Positions 1 through 5,611 of a stretch of 6,259 nucleotides of DNA are shown here, piece by piece. Location of the stretch: contig DALZ01000171.1 in NCBI GenBank assembly GCA_002496955.1, positions 1 to 6,259 on the forward strand. The letters are read 5' to 3'. The notes below the pieces were generated by a model, which saw nothing but the letters and a program-made list of their open reading frames with translations, did no database searches and was not told the origin of the DNA. The stretch's first letter is position 1, and every line of letters starts with the position of its first letter. A program made the translations under genes and the position numbers. Source of the DNA: Euryarchaeota archaeon UBA128. GTDB taxonomy: Archaea > Thermoplasmatota > Poseidoniia > Poseidoniales > Poseidoniaceae.

Positions 1-2
1 GG

Positions 3-692
3 ATTAATCGGGTTTATACTGGTACTGGCGATGATGGGACATCAGCGTTTGTTGATGGCTCGCGCCATCGCAAATCAGATGTCAGATTTTCTGCAGTAGG
101 AACATGTGATGAACTGAATTCTATTGTTGGAATAATCAGGAGAGACTGCTCACAATTGCCTGATCACGCAGACGGAGGTAACAGTGCAAGCGTCACGAGA
201 ATTCAGAAGATTTCTGAGGTGGCTTTGAATAGAATCCAAAGCGAATTATTCGATTTAGGAGCAGAGCTTGCTTGCCAGCCAAATGATTTACCGGAATATA
301 TGCAATTGATCAGTCAACAACAGTGCGAATCACTCACGGATGAAATGGATGCTTGGCTAGAACAACTTGAGCCACTTACCAGTTTTATTCTGCCTTCTGG
401 AGCAGGCCCCGAACCGATAATCCATCATGCTAGGACAGTTACTAGAAGATTGGAGAGAAATATTGTTGCCATTGAAGATGAGTATGGTAGCGAAGCAGTG
501 CGCCCGGAGGTGAGAGTATATGTTAATCGATTATCGGATTGGTTGTTTGTATTCGCAAGGTGGGTGACTAAGAATCTTGGAAATCGAGAAACTCTTTGGA
601 CGCCTCTTGCTAAACGTGAAGAAATGATGAACGTTTCTAATATGATTAGGAAATTTCATGAGAACGAACAAGATTTTGAAAAGTTAGAATAG
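3..692 (+). CDS. pduO: PduO-type ATP:cob(I)alamin adenosyltransferase, 5'-truncated by the window edge
   Basis: Transfers the adenosyl group of ATP to cob(I)alamin to make adenosylcobalamin, the cofactor of mutases such as methylmalonyl-CoA mutase; cytosolic, normally a trimer. The frame is open from base 3, and the fragment of 229 residues begins a few codons inside the protein. Seen in order: the N-terminal ATP-binding motif RVYTGTGDDGT, then SRHRKSD, the family signature DELNS, FDLGAEL, FILPSG, the helix ARTVTRRLER (fragment residues 143-152, with the conserved arginines), and YVNRLSDWLF from residue 173. A TTG at 156 could be read as a start, but it lies after the ATP-binding motif, so the true start is upstream of the window. 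The protein is somewhat longer than the usual 180-200 residues: it has a longer loop after DELNS and a charged C-terminal tail of about 40 residues. Its last 9 nt overlap the 3' end of the convergent Nudix gene. The family assignment is firm; the corrinoid pathway it serves cannot be seen here. Confidence 0.93.
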   Translation: MNRVYTGTGDDGTSAFVDGSRHRKSDVRFSAVGTCDELNSIVGIIRRDCSQLPDHADGGNSASVTRIQKISEVALNRIQSELFDLGAELACQPNDLPEYMQLISQQQCESLTDEMDAWLEQLEPLTSFILPSGAGPEPIIHHARTVTRRLERNIVAIEDEYGSEAVRPEVRVYVNRLSDWLFVFARWVTKNLGNRETLWTPLAKREEMMNVSNMIRKFHENEQDFEKLE

Positions 693-1094
693 ACCGTTCT
701 GACTAGCAAATGCTTTCGCTTCTTGAATAACTGATTTTGTCTCATGATGCGTGGCCATATCAAGGGCTAGATTCCAGTCTAGCCACATATAATCCCGGTG
801 TTCTTTGGATAGTTTTACAGTAATCTTTTCAGTTGTTGCTAGATACCAAAAAACTTGCTTCTTCGTTCTCCTGCCTTTGTATTTGTAACTGTAAACGGTT
901 TTAGTTTCGAAACCATGAATAAATTCGATTTCGGTTATTCCAGTCTCCTCACTCAGTTCACGTGCAGCGGTAACCATATTGTCAGCATCGCTATCTTCGA
1001 CATGGCCCTTAGGTAAATCCCAGTGCCCTTGTGGATATTGTAATAGTAAAATGGTTCCATAGTTAACCAAAACCACCCCACATGAGGTTTCCAT
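684..1094 (-). CDS. Nudix hydrolase, NUDT2-like (probable diadenosine tetraphosphate hydrolase)
   Basis: Predicted to cleave asymmetric dinucleoside polyphosphates such as Ap4A into ATP and AMP, clearing an alarmone-like side product of aminoacyl-tRNA synthetases; cytosolic, 136 residues (human NUDT2 has 147). The N-terminus SCGVVLV and the run GHWDLPKGHVE (residues 23-33) fit the Ap4A hydrolase branch. The Nudix box runs from G30 to I53 and ends RELSEETGI (E46, E49 and E50 are metal-ligand candidates). The C-terminal half also follows NUDT2: LSKEHRDYMWL, then ETKSVIQEA. Odd points: the usual Glu seven positions into the box is Asp36, and there is one extra residue before the Arg-Glu pair, giving a 24-residue box. 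ATG at 1092-1094 is chosen because SCGVVLV follows at once, as in relatives; no clear Shine-Dalgarno precedes it. It is transcribed away from the DHH gene. The Nudix family is certain; the Ap4A substrate is inferred from similarity, and a mRNA-cap or other NDP-X substrate is possible. Confidence 0.9.
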   Translation of the reverse strand: METSCGVVLVNYGTILLLQYPQGHWDLPKGHVEDSDADNMVTAARELSEETGITEIEFIHGFETKTVYSYKYKGRRTKKQVFWYLATTEKITVKLSKEHRDYMWLDWNLALDMATHHETKSVIQEAKAFASQNGLF

Positions 1095-1178
1095 GTTGGT
1101 CGGATGCCGGACTTAGTCATGATATTTTTCATAAATTCGGCAAGAAATATATACAACACGAGATGAGGTGATTTGTTA
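1095..1178. promoter_or_regulatory. Divergent intergenic region with TATA-like core
   Basis: These 84 nt separate the start codons of the leftward Nudix gene and the rightward DHH gene, so promoters for both must lie here or overlap the coding ends. An AT-rich, self-complementary core ATATAT (around 1147-1153) sits about 25-30 nt before the DHH start and could serve as an archaeal TATA box or a bacterial -10 element. On the minus strand it lies about 55 nt before the Nudix start, consistent with a short leader. A small palindrome TCATGA is at 1117-1122. Promoter assignment is inference from composition and gene orientation; no factor-binding site is recognised. Confidence 0.4.
1165..1172 (+). 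promoter_or_regulatory. Shine-Dalgarno site of the DHH gene
   Basis: GAGGTGAT is fully complementary to the universal 16S rRNA 3' end (ATCACCTC). It lies 6 nt before the ATG at 1179. This decides the start: the longer reading from TTG at 1173 would leave no spacer between the site and the start codon. Confidence 0.8.
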
Positions 1179-2156
1179 ATGAGTTCTCGAGGTATACCAG
1201 AGTTTGATACAATAGTGGCGGATTCTGATTTCGATGGATTGTGCGGTGCTGCTATACTAAAGCGTTACAATCCGTCTGCTAAAGTTATTTTTTCTCATGC
1301 TGCCATGATTCGTAGTGGTAACATGGACGAAGTGATAGATTCTGATACAGTTATAGTTGACTTGCCATTTCATCAAAACTGCGGTTGGTATCTCGATCAT
1401 CATCAAACCAACAAACCATCTGCGTCTGTGCTGACGGCGTTTGAGCACCGAGGCGGTGTAATTGACTGGCAACCAACACCATCAGCCGCTAGATTGGTTT
1501 ATGAAATTATTAATCCATACTCGGATTTGTCAAATTTCCTTGAAATAATGCCGTTTGTTGATGCTTTGGATTCAGGCGGCATCACCATTGAAGAGTTTCG
1601 CAAAGACGGAGAATTAATGCAATTTAGCAGGACTCTCTCAAGGACTGATGTGGAGTATATGTTGGCAATTGTCGAACTGTTATCAGGTGGCTGGACCATG
1701 GAACGAATATTGCAACATCCAGAAGTAAAAATCCGGCTTGAGTTCCAGCGCAACAATCGGCTGGAACTTTTTGATATTGTCAATCAGAATACGCAGGTAA
1801 TCGATCGCCTTGCTATCTGCCACCTCGAGGATACAGGATTTTTTTCAAATGGTTATTTAGTGACTGCAACCGTTGGTGAAACTGCAGATGCATGCTGTAT
1901 AATTCATGGTTATACAGATGGTAGGGTAGACGACCCTAACAGACCGCCCCTCTCTGCAAGCTTTTACGCAAACTCATTTCTAGAAGACGGTCAGGGACGG
2001 TTTGATTTGTCTCGGATGGCGACTAGGTTCGACCCACAAGGCGGCGGTCATGTAAATGCATGCGGTTGTCGTATTCAGGAGCCAGGTCTATCACACAACC
2101 TGAATGAATGGTTAGATATGTGGAAACATCGTGAAACTGAACTTGCTGTAGACTAA
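1179..2156 (+). CDS. DHH/DHHA1 family phosphoesterase
   Basis: Predicted Mn2+-dependent phosphodiesterase of the DHH superfamily (relatives include NrnA/oligoribonucleases, c-di-AMP phosphodiesterases, RecJ-like exonucleases and archaeal homologues); cytosolic, 325 residues, the usual size of a stand-alone DHH-DHHA1 protein. Motif I is D15-S-D17-F-D19-G20, motif II is VDLP with D61, the name-giving motif is D73-H74-H75 in YLDHHQT, and a further acidic motif is VDALDSG (D128). The C-terminal DHHA1 domain carries the substrate-binding glycine motif GGGHVNACG (288-296). All metal positions are filled, so it should be active, but motif I has Asp15 where the family more often has His. ATG 1179 is preferred to TTG 1173 because of the ribosome binding site. 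The gene is followed after 62 nt by the PIN gene on the same strand, which suggests co-expression. Substrate (nanoRNA, pAp, cyclic dinucleotide or ssDNA) cannot be decided from sequence; no RecJ OB-fold extension or membrane segment is present. Confidence 0.9.
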   Translation: MSSRGIPEFDTIVADSDFDGLCGAAILKRYNPSAKVIFSHAAMIRSGNMDEVIDSDTVIVDLPFHQNCGWYLDHHQTNKPSASVLTAFEHRGGVIDWQPTPSAARLVYEIINPYSDLSNFLEIMPFVDALDSGGITIEEFRKDGELMQFSRTLSRTDVEYMLAIVELLSGGWTMERILQHPEVKIRLEFQRNNRLELFDIVNQNTQVIDRLAICHLEDTGFFSNGYLVTATVGETADACCIIHGYTDGRVDDPNRPPLSASFYANSFLEDGQGRFDLSRMATRFDPQGGGHVNACGCRIQEPGLSHNLNEWLDMWKHRETELAVD

Positions 2157-2204
2157 TTCTGTTGCCGGTTAATTGAATAGCAACCTAATATGCGGTCATT
2201 ACAT

Positions 2205-2213
2205 AGGAGGAGG
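2205..2213 (+). promoter_or_regulatory. Shine-Dalgarno site of the PIN gene
   Basis: AGGAGGAGG ends 5 nt before the ATG at 2219, so either overlapping AGGAGG copy gives workable spacing. It fixes the start of the large gene. The 62 nt between the DHH stop and this start also hold a TAATAT stretch (2186-2191) that could be a weak internal promoter, but no strong terminator separates the two genes, so read-through from the DHH gene is likely. Confidence 0.8.
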
Positions 2214-2218
2214 CTGTT

Positions 2219-5200
2219 ATGCAAGAAGAGCATGTTGCAAAATGTCTTGATATTGCATTCAAAGCAAACATTCCCAAACAGCAGCGAAAAGCCAAAGTTG
2301 CAAAATCTGCTGATTGGTTGATTATGGATAAGAAGTGGCGAGCCATACTCACTCTTGCATTAGACGAGGCCGAAATCCCAAGCGATGATGAAGATTCCAC
2401 GTCACCGAGAAATCACCGATTAGCCCGTCGTAGATCACGTGGGAAGTCGCCTAAATCTGCTCTCGATTGGTTGCCAGATAATGTGGCAATTGCGAGCGAT
2501 GATTCAGATACGGATGCATTTCGACTGGCTGTTTTACTAATCAACAAGCAATTGAAGCGCGGCGAGTGGGATGACGATTTGACGACGCTAGAGAACACTA
2601 TCCGAGAGGGCTGTCTGACTGACGGTGTCGATGTTGTGTGGCAGACACTTGGCCAAAAAACCCCTCTTCTTGCCCAATTTTTAGCATTTCCAACGGCGAA
2701 AAAACGCTCTAAAGCAAGTCAAAAAGTTGACCTTTCTGCTGGTAGAATTGACGTATTCAACAATGGGGAACTGATTAGTGCAATCAATGCCTTATCCCCC
2801 TTGTGTAGGGATGCTGACCAACAAATTGCCATTCAGAAAGTGCAATCTCAACTTTCCGCCAACCGAACATTGGAGGTCAGTAAAAATCTGCTTGAGTTAT
2901 CAGGTAAGGCTTCGATAATTTCTGTTATCCTTGCTTTTGCCAGCGGTAATGATGTTGACGAGTCAATCAAAGAATTAGGCAAAGTGAATAAAGAAATTGC
3001 AGCAGAATTTGCTGATTTAGATTGTTTGATGAAAGGGGAAGTCAATGATTGGGAACTCAGCACTGGCGGTGACGACTCCGGGCTTTCGAAGGCTAGGTTA
3101 CGGCATGCTTGGATGAATTTTCCAGACACTGTTGGGCAGTTATCGCCTGACGAGATTGGTCACGGAATTGAGATTTTATCCACGATACCTAATTCTCATG
3201 TTCAATTACAGAATTTAAATTGGCTGCATCTATCTGCGTTAAGTAAAGCAGGTGAGAGCGTAAAAGCAGCGGAATTGTTGATGTCAAACACATTAGATTA
3301 TACTATTGAAATTGAAAAATTGTATGAATTAGTATGCTCATTAGGAATTGATGAGGTAGAGGAGTGGCTAATTGGTCAATTGCCGTCACTTGACGAGGGA
3401 TCTTTGCAGCATATTGCGCGACATAAAAACACCTCTTTATCGCTAAAAAATGAATGTTACAAAAACCTGCAAGATCTTGCTGGGGAGGCTTGGGATGAAA
3501 CAGCGGTCGAAGCAGTACCAATATTCGCCCAAAATCTGGAGTTGAGACGGCTTAGTAAAATCCTCACTAGCAACGATTTGACGCCAATTTCCCATCCGTA
3601 TGAGGTACTTTTGTGTTATCACATCCTTGCGACTAATAATCAGCAAGATTTGTGGGATAAGTTCGTTCAGATCAGGAAGTTAGCCCTCACCGCCATACAC
3701 AGTACTGAGCCGCCAGCTTATCTATCATCAATGGCTCAGAGTTTAATCATGTTAATTGAGGGAAATAAGGTTGATGATAAACCATTTACGGTTTTACCAA
3801 AAAAAGCCTATCAAGCACTAAAACAAGCGAGAAATGCACTTCGCCAAGGCGGGACCGGAATAGCCTCCAGAACCTATATCCAACACTTGCAAAACGGTCT
3901 TGAGCAGGCTAAACTTTCCCAACTAGAGGAGAGTTTACTATCGGTATTAATCGCCACATTGAATCTTAATCAAGCAACAATTTCTCTACAACACGGTGAG
4001 TCAGATCCAGAAATATTCTCCACACTCAACGAGTTAGTCATAGGGTCAGATATTCCAACTAGACTAATACGTTCCATTAGACAGCTAGTATTCGACCATG
4101 ATATAGGGCTAGAAGAACTGGTTGTATGGTATCAGAAAAACAACCCTCTGTCGCCTTGGCACACTCTTTCTAGAGCGGCATTGTTCGCTCAGAGCGGTGA
4201 TGAATTAAACGCAGCTCGAGAATATCGCAGAGTTGCTGAAAGCGGTGCATTTGATTTCGAGAACTCAATGGTGCTGTACCGCAAATCGATTATCCATCTA
4301 GCACATGCAGAACAGTGGAGCGAAGCCGTTGATTTACTAGATAATCAAATTGCTTTGAGAACTGCGATTACCAAACGTTTCCAACTATATCTACGTGTAT
4401 CTTTTACTGCAAGTAGGCAAAAAACTAACGAAGCAACCCAGCTTTTGAAGGATTTTGTCAGGCGCAGTAAGCAAATTGAAGAAGAGAATATGGCGGGAGA
4501 GATGGTAAAGAAAACTATAACATTCTTTGCAGAGGATGAATTGGATAACTTACGAAATTATCCATTTGAACACTCACGTATTTTGCCGGCCGAACCATTT
4601 TCAGGCCGGGTAACCGCGGCATTAAATTCGGTGCAAAGAAATAAACGGCGAACTCGTCATGGTTATGACGGGCGATTCCGTAGCGAGATGTTACAGAATC
4701 CCCCATCAATTATGGCACTATACGATATTGCCAGAGACTCGGCTGAGAAGAATCCTATTGAAGGGTTAATGTATTTGGAACGAGCGCAGAATTCCGGCAA
4801 ATTTAGCACGACTGACATGAAACGTCTGTTTGATGCAGAGCGGAGTCTGTTTGCGACACACAAAAAAGAGATTCCAAATTCGGCAAGGCGTTATCTGAAA
4901 AACCTAGCGCTACCGCCGTTGGTTATAGTTGACACCAACATATTAGTCGATGCCTTAGTCGACAAAATCGCACAAAATCTAGAGTTAGCAAGCGAGACTA
5001 GCTTAGAATCATTTGAACACGATAATTTTCACAAAGTATTGTTAAGTCGTGCGGATGCTGGCAGAATTAACCTTTGGCTACCATCAATTGTTAGGCATGA
5101 AATAATCGAAATAAGTAAACGACATGCTCGATTAAAAGTTAAATTCCAGTCATCATTGGTTAAACCAGAGGTTCTAGATTCAGTATTCGAAGATAAAAAA

Positions 5201-5602
5201 ATAGGTCATTTAGTTGATGAAATTATTAGCGAGTTTAACCGTTGGAAGCCATTCGATGTCCATCTAGAAAATGAAGCTAAGGAAGGGGAATATGTCGATC
5301 AGATTGCCGAGTTTTTGCAGGATTATGTAGAGATATATGAGGAACTTACAGAAATGAAAACAGCGCGAGACCCAAAGCAAAAGCGGACTAAAATCGGTAA
5401 TAATGAGGTCTTCCCAGAAGCGGCTGACCGACAAATAATGGCGATTGTAAGATTACTAGCAGCACAATCTCTTGAAGGCTTAGGTAGTATCTTGATAGCG
5501 ACTAGAGATGGTGATTTCACCCTCACAGCACGAGCGTTTGAAGAGCGTTTTGGTTATGGTATAATCAAGAATAGTAAAATGCTCAATTCTTGGATTAATT
5601 AG
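2219..5602 (+). CDS. Giant alpha-helical repeat (TPR-like) protein with C-terminal PIN nuclease-like domain
   Basis: 1127 residues with no signal peptide or membrane segment; cytosolic. I do not recognise a named family for the full length. Layout: a short helical N-terminus (1-50); a charge-segregated linker, acidic at 56-59 then basic and Ser-rich at 64-79; a long mainly helical solenoid (about 80-800) with TPR-like helix pairs, best at 330-360 and 647-715 (for example AALFAQSGDELNAAREYRR, an A-G-A-Y pattern); an Arg/Lys-rich patch (807-821); another helical pair (about 830-898); and a PIN domain from about 900 to the end. The PIN acidic positions are D905 (VDTNIL), E961 (RHEI), D1070 (EAADRQ) and D1097/D1099 (ATRDGDF), all present, so metal-dependent ribonuclease activity is predicted. 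The gap E961 to D1070 is long for a PIN domain and includes a basic segment (1050-1058). The solenoid may bind RNA or protein partners. It lies downstream of the DHH gene on the same strand and ends 9 nt from the convergent icd gene. No antitoxin-like small gene is adjacent, so a classical VapBC toxin is unlikely. The PIN call is strong; the biological role is unknown. Confidence 0.85.
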   Translation: MQEEHVAKCLDIAFKANIPKQQRKAKVAKSADWLIMDKKWRAILTLALDEAEIPSDDEDSTSPRNHRLARRRSRGKSPKSALDWLPDNVAIASDDSDTDAFRLAVLLINKQLKRGEWDDDLTTLENTIREGCLTDGVDVVWQTLGQKTPLLAQFLAFPTAKKRSKASQKVDLSAGRIDVFNNGELISAINALSPLCRDADQQIAIQKVQSQLSANRTLEVSKNLLELSGKASIISVILAFASGNDVDESIKELGKVNKEIAAEFADLDCLMKGEVNDWELSTGGDDSGLSKARLRHAWMNFPDTVGQLSPDEIGHGIEILSTIPNSHVQLQNLNWLHLSALSKAGESVKAAELLMSNTLDYTIEIEKLYELVCSLGIDEVEEWLIGQLPSLDEGSLQHIARHKNTSLSLKNECYKNLQDLAGEAWDETAVEAVPIFAQNLELRRLSKILTSNDLTPISHPYEVLLCYHILATNNQQDLWDKFVQIRKLALTAIHSTEPPAYLSSMAQSLIMLIEGNKVDDKPFTVLPKKAYQALKQARNALRQGGTGIASRTYIQHLQNGLEQAKLSQLEESLLSVLIATLNLNQATISLQHGESDPEIFSTLNELVIGSDIPTRLIRSIRQLVFDHDIGLEELVVWYQKNNPLSPWHTLSRAALFAQSGDELNAAREYRRVAESGAFDFENSMVLYRKSIIHLAHAEQWSEAVDLLDNQIALRTAITKRFQLYLRVSFTASRQKTNEATQLLKDFVRRSKQIEEENMAGEMVKKTITFFAEDELDNLRNYPFEHSRILPAEPFSGRVTAALNSVQRNKRRTRHGYDGRFRSEMLQNPPSIMALYDIARDSAEKNPIEGLMYLERAQNSGKFSTTDMKRLFDAERSLFATHKKEIPNSARRYLKNLALPPLVIVDTNILVDALVDKIAQNLELASETSLESFEHDNFHKVLLSRADAGRINLWLPSIVRHEIIEISKRHARLKVKFQSSLVKPEVLDSVFEDKKIGHLVDEIISEFNRWKPFDVHLENEAKEGEYVDQIAEFLQDYVEIYEELTEMKTARDPKQKRTKIGNNEVFPEAADRQIMAIVRLLAAQSLEGLGSILIATRDGDFTLTARAFEERFGYGIIKNSKMLNSWIN

Positions 5603-5611
5603 GGAACAGCA

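Noticed and set aside
156..692. Adenosyltransferase starting at TTG 156
   Set aside because: The frame is open to the window edge, and the conserved ATP-binding (TGTGDDGT) and DELNS motifs lie upstream of this TTG, so it is internal.
953..1159. 68-codon minus-strand reading frame overlapping the Nudix gene
   Set aside because: It is a shadow frame over the conserved Nudix box with no recognisable domain.
1173..1181. TTG 1173 as start of the DHH gene
   Set aside because: It directly abuts the GAGGTGAT ribosome binding site with no spacer; ATG 1179 has ideal spacing.
1922..1938. TAGGGT/ACCCTA hairpin within the DHH gene
   Set aside because: A perfect 6-bp stem with a 5-nt loop, but inside coding sequence and without any link to a function; likely chance.
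2161..2184. GTTGC/GCAAC inverted repeat between the DHH and PIN genes as a terminator
   Set aside because: Only a 5-bp stem with a 14-nt loop and no following T-tract; too weak to call.
2848..3129. 93-codon minus-strand frame inside the PIN gene, and similar short antisense frames elsewhere
   Set aside because: Low-complexity Ser-rich translations opposite a well-supported long gene; no ribosome binding site or domain seen.
2219..5602. VapBC-type toxin-antitoxin interpretation of the PIN protein
   Set aside because: The protein is far too long for VapC, and no small DNA-binding antitoxin gene lies next to it; the partner upstream is a DHH enzyme.
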